Shown here piece after piece: positions 24,501 through 36,767 of a stretch of 64,000 nt of DNA. The position numbers and the translations under genes were made by a program. Position 1 is the stretch's first letter; the number at the start of each line of letters is the position of its first letter. Under the pieces are notes generated by a model. It saw nothing but the letters and a program-made list of their open reading frames with translations, was not told the origin of the DNA and did not search any database. The DNA is from Ricinus communis (lineage: Eukaryota > Streptophyta > Magnoliopsida > Malpighiales > Euphorbiaceae): contig NC_063260.1 in assembly GCF_019578655.1 (NCBI RefSeq), forward strand, positions 11,596,501 to 11,660,500. The letters run 5' to 3'.

Positions 24501-27011
24501 GCAAGTTATGACATTCAACATGAATACTTACACTTCTTTACAGAAGGAAATGGTGCTCTTACTCCATCCATTGCGGACAATACTGACAAGAGATTTTAAG
24601 AGTTAGAGAGAATAATTAAAGAAACTACCCCAAAGGAATAGGAGAACTTAAAAGAATGATTTTGCAATTCTACCCTCAAGAATAGGAGCATAGCATTAAA
24701 ACAATTAGTCTGACAAACCTGAGATTGCAGGTGTTAGTATACCATCCCCAATCAGCATACACGTGCCTAACATAGCAATGAAAAGCAGCACCCTTCTGGC
24801 AACTAAACTTCTTTCAAAAAATTTGCCAAGCCTGCACTTATTCTCAGCGCTTTCATGCAAGACGGAGTTTGAAAAATTTAAGCTTGGCTCTCCATGCTTG
24901 GAAGAAAGAATTCTGATATTTATATTCCTACAGAGTAAGGAGTACAAGGCAAATGTTCCACCTGCAGTGATATTAGTTTTCACGAGTTTAGGACACTTGA
25001 CTATTAGCAATTAGTTTAGCTTCCTTTCTCATGAAGGATAGAGGAAAGCACATACACTCAAAAAATTGCTATCATTGTAGCACTGGGAGGGAAAATAATC
25101 TCTCTTGAATGCAGATTTCAACTAGTGAAAGAACCATGAGTAAGAAAAAACTTCGATGATCAGACAATCAGAATGCATTTACAGTATATTATTCAAATGA
25201 AAACTGAGTGGATGATGGATTGAATTAATGCAGTTCCTGATTTTTGCAAGTGTTAAACAAGTCATTTGAACTCCAAGTCTTAGATAACAAAGTTGCTAAA
25301 TTATGCTTTTAAAACTCAATATATGCATGCCAAAGTATGGAAAATCATATCCGAGTCCTAAGACTTTCAGCTCTTCATTTGCATCATTCCCAAAGGATAG
25401 AGTGAGATGGGAAAGAATCGATTAACAGTTTTCAAGATTCAAAGTATAGTTGTTCAGAAAGAACAAAAAGGTTTTGAAGGGTAGGAAGCTGTCATAAGCC
25501 ATTTGGAGTAGTCTATAGTCTGGTATCCCACTCTATCCGTAGTAATTACATGGTGATCTGATATAACTTCTACTTGTTCACAATCTTAATTAATGTCAAT
25601 GGTCTCACAACCTTTCAGTTTCATGAAATCAATTGAAACAAAGGCATGCTGTCCCAAGCATACTAGATCTACATTACACGTACCCCTTAAAATTCTTGGC
25701 CACAAGAAGCATCCAATTAATTACCTCTAAGTTTGCTTTGATATTTATGCACATATAACTATGTTTCCCACCCTCATTTCAGGAAACATGCACACACATT
25801 ATTATATTAATTAAAATTAATATATGCACGAGGAAACCCTTTCCGGGCACATCTAATATTTTTGTAGCTAAACTATGCAAAGAAATGTTTGAAGACTGAG
25901 GAATATTTGTTTCATGTAATTTCTAGGCTTCAACATAATATATGAACTGCAATTGTATGCTAGAATACTATTTAATACTACTTTGTTAGACATAATTAGA
26001 GGTCTAATATCTAGAGGTTGGGCAATCATTTACTTGAAAAGTCACAAGGAAAATCACAGAGGCAATTCTTGTCTTTCATGCCCTCAAATTGACCGGTAAC
26101 TCCAAATTTCTGTCTTCAGTTAATGACAAATACCAAGCAAGCAACTTTAGCCAAATATCGTCTATGCCTTAAGCAAATCCTAACACTCTTTTACATATTA
26201 TCAGGAAAAACATGGCCTCTCCTCTAGTGTCCAGTCTCTCATGCACACGAGTTCACATGCTTATCTAGAAGCGGCACGAAAGGAAGATAGACGACTTATG
26301 CATTTATACAAAAGAAAGACCCGCACAAATTATTACTGCCACTGCTATTTTATCAGCTAAATGAAAAGAAAACCTTTTGAAGATTTACAAATTAAAGTGA
26401 TAGTGAAACATTATAACATAAAGAAAAGAAAGAGAAGAAAAAAGTTAAGAGTTCATACCTTCACCATGATCATCAGCCTTAAGGGCTATGTAACTATATT
26501 TGACAACACCAATAAGAGTAAGAGTCCAAAACATAATGCTATAAATTCCCAAATAATCCTCTTCAGTTGGAGAATTCAATGGCATTGATGGATAAACATA
26601 GAGTGGTGATGTTACAAGCCCACCAAATACAACTCCTAGTGTTTTGTATGCTAGTACAAATGTCTCCCACCTCCCCTTCTCCTGATTCATACAAATTCAT
26701 TCCAGTTACAGCAACAAAACTTATATTCAACAAAAAATTTAACAACCCACTAAGCCAAATTTATCAAAGATATCAAAAAAAGAAAAAAAAAAGAAAAAAA
26801 GATTCGAGCTTTAAACAAACAACGCAAATCTGTAACAAAGAAAGTGATAGTGCAAGAGATGGACCTTGGCGTGGTGGCCAGAAATTGGTGGAGTGAAACC
26901 ATTACGAAAGTGAAGGAGGTGGGCGTTAGCAATGGAAGTGCAGTCGTCAACCACCACCTCCCTCAACGTCTCGGCCGTGTATGTTGCTGCTCCGGCTTCC
27001 CTTGCTTCCAT
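21519..27011 (-). CDS. HAK17: KUP/HAK/KT potassium transporter, HAK17-like, complete
   Basis: It encodes a multi-pass K+ (K+/H+ symport) transporter of the KUP/HAK/KT family, about 733 residues. Exons on the minus strand: 27011-26865, 26681-26459, 24961-24719, 24582-24532, 23990-23730, 23281-23229, 23140-22771, 22372-21519. Phases join perfectly (2202 nt including TAA) and all borders are GT..AG. The start is MEAREAGAATYTAETLREVV. Family motifs are LAYKTLGVVFGGLVTSPLYV, GGTFALYSLLCRN, GTCMLIGDGILTPAIS, TIYPSLVLTYAGQTAYLI, SQSLISATFSVIKQSVVLDY and the C-terminal KRIEVGMLYEA. The GGLVTSPLYVYPS form, where most KUPs have GDIGTSPLYVY, together with the C-terminus, matches what I recall of rice HAK17. 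The gene converges on the SOS1-like gene, about 2 kb apart. Expression control is not visible beyond a TATA-like motif. Confidence 0.93.
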
Positions 27012-27086
27012 GTTTATTTTGATGGTCTTTTATTTTTTTTCCTGGTTACTACTCACTATAATACTTGGCTGAGTTGTTGCGTGCTG

Positions 27087-27092
27087 TATATA
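27087..27092 (-). promoter_or_regulatory. TATA-like element of the HAK17-like gene
   Basis: TATATA on the minus strand lies about 75 bases upstream of the start codon at 27011. The position fits a short 5' UTR. The evidence is position and motif only. Confidence 0.35.
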
Positions 27093-30000
27093 GAAAGAGA
27101 CCTGACTGGAGAGAATTTGTAGAGGGAAAGAATTCGTGTGTAATTTGGTGCAGTTTAGTGTCTTGTAGCGCGGCTTTAGTTTGGCTCAAATACGAAATTG
27201 GCTAAGACCTTTCCAAGTCTTTTAAGTCAATTGTTTAATTGTTTTGTTTTTTCCATAGTTGCAATAGACTTTGCATGTGCTGACAATGACATATATAATT
27301 TCGTAACCGCTCCATCTTCTGTTTATAAAAGTTTTAAAGAATACTACAGTGTAAAGGGTTAATCTATTTGGAATTAGGTTTAAATATAATAATTAAAAGG
27401 ATATAAATAAATTTATTAAATAATAAAATAAAAACTGAAACAAAAATATGAAAAGTTTTGAATGGAGGTCGAGAACGAGAGAGGATTGGTAATACCTTTC
27501 CAAAAATTACATAAAATAATTTATAAGTAAAAAATCAAATTGTAAAAAGATTACCGATAACCAATTTGTAGGATGAAGGGGGTTACCGCTGATGCTCAAA
27601 CTTCCTTTCAAGTTCCAATTCACCTCTTCCCCTTTCAATTTTTCTCTTGGGTTTATTTTATAGCATAATTGTTTTAATCTAATTTTCAATAACAAGTACA
27701 AAATGCCAATTAATTTGTCTTTAAGGAATAAAAATATTACTACCGACTATCAACCAAAATTCATAAGCCCATAAATTTTATTTAGAAATTTTTATTTAGA
27801 TTTGATGTATACAACACAATTAATATATTCACTTTCGAACGTGGGCGGCTCTCATATTTATGCCACAACATCTTAAATTTAACAAATATTTTATTTTATT
27901 TTATTTTAAGAATGTTGTTTTACAAAAAATATGGTTATATTTGTTTCAAAAAATACATCTAAGTAGTGAAATTTCAATTGAATAAAATATGAAGGTCACA
28001 TTTGCATCTTTTCCCTAATGAATAAATAAATTTTAATATTGTGGAAAACATTATTGCCACAAAATAGACTGGCAGCATCTTTTCCCTATGGCCCCTCCAG
28101 ATCCCAAGAGCTCCCACTCAAATATACTCCGCAATACCAATGATTTTCATTATTTGTAAGTTAATCGTTTCAGAAATAGATCTTAATTCTGTGTAAACAT
28201 ATAATATATCTCACCAGCTTTGTAATATTGGTTGTGATTATTATATTAATAATCTTTTACTTGCCACTTCAAATTGGTTGTGATTTAATGGGATTTGAAA
28301 TATTTATTAAATGAAATTTAATTATATCAAAAATTTTAATATACATTTATTAGTAGAAATAGATTTTTTTAGATGAATTAGCAAAAATAGATCATTAACA
28401 TATTGGATGAGAATTTGTAATTATAAATTTTTTATAAAATATTTAGATAAATTTTATGGTAATAATATTCCGTTTATAAAATTTTATCTGATATGAATTT
28501 TTATAAATTATTTAGATATATACAAAAATAAATGTTCTTTTAAGGAACATAAATAAACATTTAAAACTAATGTATTTAACCGGTCTAAATAAATAGTAGT
28601 TGAGATAGTTTAATATTTCTGTTGGTGTAGCAACCCCAAATTATTTCTTTTTCTATTTTTCTTTTTCCTTTCTGTGCGGGAAAAATGAATATCCAAACAT
28701 GACTTCCACGAGTTCCGAGATACTTTAATATTTTTGCCAGTACTCAAGAGTGCTGTGCAAAATGTGTAACATGCTATCCTATCCAAATTAGTTGGAGAAA
28801 ATAAGTAAAAGTAACCAATCATAATGTGGTAAATCCTAATCTTTGCTACTGGCTCGAAATTCAAAGTAATTGCACCATCCTCAAAGTTTTGAAGAGTCAA
28901 ATGCCTCCATGAATTTGTATTAAAAGGTCAAATAGATCCATTTTTATTTTTTTAATAATTAAACCCTCAACTTCTATTTAAGGAATAAATAACTCTAAAT
29001 CTTTACTAAGTCAAGAAAATACACTTGCATGAAAGAGAGAGTGAATGATTTTTTATATATATTAAAACACACAAGAAAAAAGAATAAAATTAAGAAAATA
29101 AAAAATAAAAATAAAATCAAATATCATCTGATTCTTTTCTTTACAATACCAAACAAAATCTAAATCGAATTGTCCCTCTATTCGTATTTCGTGCCTATCA
29201 TTTCCCTTCCCCAGTTATTCACCAAGTCTTCATAAAAAAAAATCTATAACATATATATAAAAAATTCTAAATTTCTCATGAGTTTTAATATAATAAAATT
29301 TTATGAAGCCATACCATATTATTTTTCAATGAGAAAATAACATATGTCATATATTTATAAAAATATTAAATTATAAATATTTATAAAAGAATTAATATGA
29401 TCTTAAATAATGCTAATAATGAATATGATATTTTTTATTTATTTAAATATAAAATTATTATATTCTTAAAATGATTATAACAAGTATAATAATTAGTGAA
29501 GGTACTCCATATTAATAACAAATTTTACTATCTTTCTGATAAAATATACATTTATATTCATATATATATTTTAAACTTAACTATAAAACAAAGATATATT
29601 TTAAATTTCATAACTTTTTATATATGTCACTCATCTAACTATTAGAAAAAAAGTATTAAAAGCGGAGAAATAATCTATTTATATGCTTAATATCTTTTCT
29701 AGAAAGAAAAAAGCAGTTAAATAAAGAAGTCTTTTAAATATTCATGGGAATGTCAATTCATTGTGGACTATATAATATGAATACTCATCTCTTTACACTC
29801 GCTATAAAGATAAAAACTCAACTATTGCGAAAGAGACTACTCAAACTCGAACTCAATTATTAAAAAGTACTTTAGTTACCTAAAGATGACAATATAAACT
29901 CTCGAGGTGGTTATTCAGCGATCACAATCATTAAAATTAATTAATAGCAATATTTTGTAAAAAAGAAAAAAGAGCAATAGTCCTTATTGTTCTTCTTTAT

Positions 30001-30723
30001 TAGTATCTTCCTTTTGTGCTAGTCCATTGTTTTGTCATTGACCTTATACTATCCCCTTTGTGTTGCTATTCCATTTTTACTATTAATATTATTATGAAAA
30101 GTTTGTTGCAAGTCTTAGTGAGGATCATTGATTTGAAAAAGTTTATCCTCCACTTCTTTATTTTATTAGGCAGTAAGAATTTAGAAAATAATATTTGAAA
30201 AAAGAAATCTTAAGATCTATTTGTCTTTTTTTTTCTTTTTCATTCATCCTGTTGGTCTATAAATATGCTATACATAGGAAGAAAAAATTACTTTATTCTT
30301 AAAAATGTAATTTATGGTTATTATTTGACAGTTTTAAAATATTATTTTATTAACTATTTAAAGGCAGTAATTCATATTATTTATGGTTCAAGTCCAATAT
30401 ATTGTCCCAATGATCTAGTATTAAATATAAAATTACTTAATAGATTATGCTCGTAGTCCTTTAATTTATTATTGAGGTGAAGAAGGTGTGTCCTGATTAG
30501 TGGAGCCATGGCCCTCCCAGAATTCTAAGCTCAGAGAATATCTGTCCATGTGTTTATGAGTGAAGATGCTAGTATGACCACAAAAAGATCCAATGCGTCA
30601 AACAATTTACGGATCCAATCCTCAGCGGGATCATTGATGAGTTTTAAAATTCTTTACCTTGTTATCTCTGTAAATTCAATTTACTATAGATTCACCAAGA
30701 ACCAGAATCCAACTTTAAGAACT

Positions 30724-30912
30724 TCAATACTCAGCTAAGCTATCGGCATCCAAAGCCTTCTCTTTCTGGAAATGCAACTTATTAAAGACAAATAAGTAAC
30801 TAGTGGCTCCAACTTCAGCAGCTTGTATAGCAGCTGCATCACTTTTGTCAATTGGTATATCAAGGTCCTTCAAGTTAGTACCATCAATCAGGCTTTGATC
30901 TTTGCGACTCAA
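30724..30912 (-). pseudogene. fragment of a LEA protein gene of the SMP family
   Basis: The minus frame reads MSRKDQSLIDGTNLKDLDIP followed by IDKSDAAAIQAAEVGATS. The stretch PIDKSDAAAIQAAEVGAT matches the repeated SMP (seed maturation protein) motif PVDQSDAAAIQAAEVRATG of group 5/6 LEA proteins. The following PGGVAAAAQSAA half of the motif is missing: the frame runs into unrelated sequence after a possible donor (ACTAGTTACT). No other SMP repeats were found nearby, so this is a scrap of a dispersed LEA gene rather than a working one. Confidence 0.45.
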
Positions 30913-32683
30913 TCCAGGAGCTGGTCATTCACCACAGAGTGAGTGAAATCATAGTTCATTTTATTATGTTCTATTATTCAACCTGTAATTTTGTGTTTCG
31001 TTCTTTCTTCGTTTTCCTTGGTTATTGTTATTCATTAATTTATATGTTTGAGAACTAAGTTCCATTGATTTCGCAGACGGAGATGACCACCCAAAAAGAT
31101 TATAGAAAGGAAGCCAGAAGACGCATAGGGAACGGAGCAACGAATTCATGGCCTGCAATCTTATGAAATCAAAGGTATTCTCTGAAAAACATACTTTCAG
31201 ATATTTTAAATTTTTTTATCTCACTAACATGAATATTATTTTTTATACAGAAAAATAATATTTTTAAAAAGAAATTATTATATTACAATTTCTCTGTAAT
31301 TAAACTATCAAATTCATATCAATGTTCATTATATTTTGTTTATTATTTATTTGATAAATATTTAAACCAACAATAATCACGCTTACTAAATTGTCTTATA
31401 AATACTAAAACCGACAATTATACTTACCAATAGAAAAAACATTATTCAAATAATCTTCCTAATAAAATATATAAATCTATATATGGTGGGGTTGTTTGCT
31501 TAAAATAATTCATTAAATGCTTCATTTTAAATTTATATTTTTTGTGAGGTCTCTTTTAAAATTAACTTAAAAAATTTTAATTAATTTTTTATATGTATGA
31601 ATACAAAAGAAATTATATTAGTAAATAAATTTTAACTTTTAAAATTTTATTTAATTTCTTATATCTTTTAAGATAGAGAATATAGTAAAGGGAAATAAAA
31701 ATGATAATTCAAGAAAATCTAAAAGAAAGAAAGATAATTTTTTTTTAAAAAAAAAAATCTATTGAAATCTTGATGAAAAATGAAAGAAAAATCTTGAAAA
31801 TTTTTATTAATAACAATATATAAAAAGTCATTAAAAATATATAAAAGTTCATGTTTATAAAAATCAATAATTTTTTAAATACTAAAGAATTTATAAGAAT
31901 TATAATTGAGTATTCCGTAATTTTTATAGATTTTTTAAAAGTCTTTAAAAATCTATATTTTAAAAAAGTTATATTGAATACTTCATGATTCATATAAAAT
32001 TTTTTAAAATTATTATTAAATATTATTTTAACTTTGAAACTCCATCAAAATCTTTAAAAGTTATAATTGAATACAACCTCAATAATCTCAATAATCTCCA
32101 TAGATAATAAAATTAATAATGGGTCCTCTTTCAAAAAAGTCAATAACCAACCTGCTTTTTACATTATAATGGTTATAATAACTAGAGAATATTTACTTAC
32201 ATTAGAAAGATGTGTTTTTGAAAAATCTATGTTTCTATACTAATTAAGCACAAATGTATTTTTACTTAATCAAATTTTAAGAAATTTAGATTTAAATATT
32301 AATTTACCAACTCATAATATGTTTAAATTAAAATAAATATATGTAATTTAATATCTCACATGATTTAATTAGTTGAATCTTAACGTTTAAAAATTATTTA
32401 TATTTTTTATTTTTTTGAAAATGTGAGATTCCTAACAATTAATCCTATAAGCTATTAGCTGCTAATATTCTTTACTGGCCAAATGGATAAAGGGATAGAG
32501 TGAGTTGTTGAGAATCAACCAATTATAGTTAGCTCTAAATAGTTTTTCTTTTTTATTGCTAGTTAGCGCTTAATAGACAAACTAAATACCCATTAATTTT
32601 TTTATATGAAATCATATGAACTTATTCATTAAAAGTGGACAGTATAACTGAATAATGAAAATAAAAATGATAAAATTGAGGAG

Positions 32684-32800
32684 TAACTCAAGTGACAGTT
32701 TAAATAGTAAGTGTATTCGTTCTTGGGAGATCTCTCCTATGTATTAGGTAGGTTTTCGCCTTTATCGCGAGTACAATGAGATGAGATGACTATTTCTTGT
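32684..32800 (+). repeat. SINE-like fragment, relative of the copy near 2715
   Basis: An A-box-like head (ACTCAAGTGACAGTTTAAAT) is followed by TTGGGAGATCTCTCC, TTAGGTAGGTTTTCGCC and GATGACTATTTC. The same block order occurs at 2715-2850. The B box is deleted here relative to that copy. Confidence 0.4.
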
Positions 32801-33394
32801 TATGCTTTCCTAATCTATTGGCCCTCCAATAAATAAAAATATAAGAATAAGAATGATTACAATTAAGAAGTGTAATAAGAAATTTTCATTTATAATAAAA
32901 AGTTATTGATAGATCCTTCAAGTTTGTTGACATATTTCTTTTAGTTTGTAATTTGATAATTTGTACATTTTATTAATAGTTATTTTAAACCATAATTTAG
33001 TTTTTGGTTTTTAAATGAGATTAATTGTAAAAAATTATATAAAAAACTTTTCTACTATTAATGTTGACATTTAGATTTATTAAATTCCAAAACTACATTT
33101 ATAAAAAATAAAAAATTTAAACTCAATAAGCGGTATCATCATCATAAAAAGAATTACAATATTCATAAAAGAAAATTCAAGAATTTCAATAACAAATAAA
33201 AAATAAAAAAATTTGAGAAATCTATATATTTATTGAATTAAAAAAGAAAATATGAAATTAAAAGTAAATGACGTCATCTAAAAGCTAATTTGCAATTGCA
33301 TCGGGTCAGGAATAAGAAAGTTTAATGGAAAAGTAGCAAGGAAAAGGGTGGAAAGAGGAAAAAGAGTAGGATTGGATTGGATTGATCACTAAAC

Positions 33395-33740
33395 TCATTA
33401 AAAAGAGTAGAAGTTCAAGTGACGGTTTTTGTAGCAGTTTAATTGTTGATGGCAGAACCAAGTTAATAAAAGCTATGTCACCATGTGCAGCGGAAGCCTT
33501 AGCTCCCCAAATTGCAGTCTTCTTTTGCAAAGAAGGAGAATTGGCAGAAATGCTTCTTTGAGTCTGACAACTTCTCCCTCGTCAACTCTTATCTGCCACC
33601 CTCATAGTTTGTTGATTGATTTTGAGAGTTCTGTAAACAATATTATAGGCCTTCTGCACAGTTTCTCCTTCTTTTGATTTTGTGTATAGGAATGCTAATG
33701 GAGTGGCAGATTGAGCAGCGAATGCCACTCTATGTCAATC
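33395..33740 (+). mobile_element. RNase H (RVT_3) fossil, LINE-derived
   Basis: The translation, with stops and frame changes, follows the order of the plant RVT_3/RNase H domain: KLIKAMSPCAAEALAPQIAV (family A.S..EAEALA.), then in another frame FESDNFSLVNSYL (family ESDSLSLVNAL), then NNIIGLLHSFSF (family I..LL.SF), then RNANGVADXAANAT (family R.ANGVAD.LAK, the X being a stop). The order and spacing fit the domain's C-terminal two thirds. No reverse transcriptase precedes it. Confidence 0.6.
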
Positions 33741-34767
33741 CCTTCCTCTTCATTACCCCTCCTTAAAATTTTTGGACTCTCTTTGGTTGGGAGATGTTAA
33801 TAGACAGTAAGCTTTATGATGTTAAAAAATAATAATAAAAATAATAAAGTGACATGATTTTTAAATAAATATAATCTGACTTCTAGGTTGCTAAACTGTA
33901 TACGACTATCGCTTATGAAGAAGTCCAAACCAATGTTCTTCAGAAAAAAAAAAAAAAAAAAGAAGTCAAAATTGATAGATGTCGACTATATACAAACATG
34001 ACAGGTTGACAAAGTAGTCAGCTGCTATGTACACAAGAATTTCCCATAAGCTATACATGAAACAACAATTGTAGCTATAATAACACTTCTTCTCCGGGTG
34101 TACAACTAATGGTAACAGATGCGTACCGTACAACGTTGATGGTCCGATCAGACTGAAAAGAAATCAATTTCATGCCGAAACTAAAATGATTCACAAACAA
34201 CCTTTTTTATTCACTGTTAATAATATTTATTAAGTTTGTAATTTGATAAAACGAGAACACATACCCTTAGCTTATACTAAGCTAATTCTGATATCTTATC
34301 GGACTGCAAATTGAAATCCAAATCATGTTATCCTAAAAACAAAGATGATGTTTAGAGTTGAGCTAGTGGTTAACCGCTGAGTTCATTATATCGTAGCAGT
34401 AGGAAAACACATAAAAGAGGAATGTGTAAAAGCATGCATGGTCATATGTATATACCCAACGCAAACTCGACTAGCCGCCGTTCCAAAACGCGTGGATGCA
34501 AAAACCAAACCATAAGGACCCATTCAAAGAAAACCAAAATTAACAAGTGGGAGACTCGGTTTATGAGATGGGAGACTGTTTATTGGTAGTCCCTTTGTTT
34601 TTTGTTTTTTTTTCCTTTTTTGCCCTTTCTTTTATTCGCCTATTCTGTATTGGAGTGTTATGTTTGCTGTAATTAAACTGAGAACAGGTCTCTCATACTA
34701 ATTCTCTCTTGGACACGCGGCTCTTTACACGGTTGGACCGCTGAAGACGGTTGTCACACACTTGCAT

Positions 34768-34777
34768 TTATATAACG
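34768..34777 (+). promoter_or_regulatory. TATA box of the small gene at 34857
   Basis: TTTATATAAC lies 80-90 bases upstream of the ATG at 34857, followed by a CT-rich leader (CTCTCTCTCACATTCTCTTC) typical of plant 5' UTRs. Confidence 0.5.
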
Positions 34778-34856
34778 ATGTCGGTATGACCGACCTCTCT
34801 CTCTCACATTCTCTTCTCCAATTCACTAATCACACTGCTACTCGACTTTATACAAT

Positions 34857-35042
34857 ATGGCTGCGCTAATCCAACCTGGAAAAACATCATCGCCGTCACC
34901 GCTGCCGCCAAGGATCATGGCGGCTCCTTTGGCTCCTCGCTGGATTCCTAAACGAGGCCAGGTTCTCAAGAACTCTCTAAAGAACATGTTCCGTCTCTGT
35001 TTGTCCTCGCTGATGATTTTTGGGCACATTTCTTCATCTTGA
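34857..35042 (+). CDS. small conserved-looking protein, 61 aa, function unknown
   Basis: Single-exon open frame of 61 codons starting MAALIQPGKTSSPSPLPPR and continuing IMAAPLAPRWIPKRGQVLKN. It has a Pro/Ser-rich N-terminus, a basic PRWIPKRGQVLK core and a short hydrophobic, Ser-rich C-terminus. Codon composition and GC content are much higher than the surrounding AT-rich DNA. A TATA box and CT-rich leader sit at normal distances, which supports a real gene. I have a vague memory of small plant proteins with a similar PKRGQVLK core but cannot name the family. An antisense open frame on the same segment is taken as a shadow, because the promoter elements point in the plus direction. Confidence 0.55.
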   Translation: MAALIQPGKTSSPSPLPPRIMAAPLAPRWIPKRGQVLKNSLKNMFRLCLSSLMIFGHISSS

Positions 35043-36731
35043 CCTTGATCTTGATCATTTCTTTAAGTTTTTGGCAGTCCCATTAGTTTCAATAACTGGA
35101 AATAGTTACTTAGTAAGTTTAGATATTTTTTTACTTACAAATAGATATCTAATATTGTTTGAATCATATTAACCAACAATGGGTCTCCTTTGGGAAAGAG
35201 AAAATGAGGGAAGTCTATCTTGAAAGCAAAGTTTTTAAAGTTGGAAGTTGATATTGTAATCACTCTCAGCTTTGATCTTTTTTCTTTTTTCGTCCAAAGC
35301 TGCTTCAACAATGTAGCTTTTGGGTATTTGTAAGGTGTGACTATATTCAATGGAAGTAAATTTCAATCTTTCTCTGATAGGAACGTTCGGTTTTTGTCTT
35401 TATTTAACATGATAACTAATAACAAAATCGGAAGTATGGATAAATATTTTACATTTCACTATTGGACAATTGAGATATATTTTATAAATTAAAATTAATA
35501 AATATGTATTTAGAGAATAAATTTTTGGCCAATAATTACCTTAGTCTCCTATTAGCCGATTGCGCAGAACATTGAAATATTCAATAGAAAGGAGGAAAGA
35601 CTTTTTAAAGAAGAGAGAAGAAAAGAATTAAGTTGAGAAAGGGTGCTTTTTAGCATTTATGGATGGGAATCAGATGGTACCAAATTGGACTTGCATTCAT
35701 GGAACATGCACGAATCTGGCTGTCCATATAAATCCATTAACCTATTGAAAAGATAGTGGTCAGCTAAATATAATACGTATACTGAGAGCAGATTTGTGAT
35801 GCAGTGGAAGCTTTTTCCTTCTATATTCTAAGCGGTTTAGTATGTTTATACATGTAGAAAAATGAGGACACCTGTTGGATGCCCATGTTGCAATGAAATC
35901 GATTCTCTTTGGCTTTCTGAACGTGCGGCTATGCATAGACGTAAGCAGCAGTAAATTAAAAGATAAGTTCTCATTTCAAGAGATGAAGCCATGCAACCAA
36001 ATACGTATGGTCTTTGAAAATGTCCACACTACTCTCTTCGCCATTATTATATCACCTTTGGGCGAGTTACTGAATTTAGCAAAATATACCTCTCTTGGCT
36101 TGAACTTCAAAAGAGTTTTGAGTTAAATCCAAGAAGCAGGGCGTGGTGGTGGACTTAATATACCATACCTCCACCCTTTTATAACTCCTGAAGAGTTTGA
36201 TTAAGTTTATGATATGACATTGATAACTAAGTAAAACTTTTCAAATATAAACTATGAGTAGGGTGTGGAACTAGAACTTCAAAAGAAGGGGCCAAAAAAC
36301 ACTTTTGAAAGTTAAGAGACTACAATTTACAATTGAAAAAATCTGAATGTGTGGGGAAAATTTTGGAAGTTTTGAAAGTTGGGGACCAAAAGATAAAAAC
36401 AAAAAAAGAAATTAAAATATACTGGAAATTTTAAAAAAATTGAATGTAATATATAAACAATAATTAAAAAATAATCTAAAATTTATAGGTAAAAAACTGA
36501 AATTTTGGAGCGTATAAGATTAATAATACTGATTATGTCGTATAATTAATACATAGAAAACAAAATGGTACCTAAATTTATAAGAAATATATAATATGAG
36601 CAAAATATAGCTAGGGAGTGAATTATTAAGACAAAATAATCAGACTGATTTAAATTGTTCACAACTATATTCTTATATGTGGTGATAATAACTAAAAGAC
36701 AACGGGTCCATCCCTTAATGGTCTTTTCGCT

Positions 36732-36767
36732 TTCTTCTTCTTCTTCTTCTTCTTCTTCTTCTTCTTC
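36732..36767. repeat. (CTT)n microsatellite
   Basis: Uninterrupted CTT/TTC trinucleotide run of about 12 units. Confidence 0.95.

Larger units (their letters stand above)
27012..34856. other. AT-rich intergenic region with gene and transposon scraps
   Basis: There is no intact gene. It contains a LEA/SMP-like scrap (30724-30912, minus), a SINE-like fragment (32684-32800) and an RNase H fossil (33395-33740, plus). Between 31490 and 32120 lies an AT-rich stretch with repeated AATTGAATAC-like phrases in varied orientation that may be a decayed miniature inverted-repeat element, but no clean terminal repeats were found. The rest is A/T-run sequence with stops in all frames. Confidence 0.6.

Noticed and set aside
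26567..27122. Plus-strand open frames over the first HAK17 exons
   Set aside because: They are shadows of the minus-strand gene, which has family motifs and correct splice phases.
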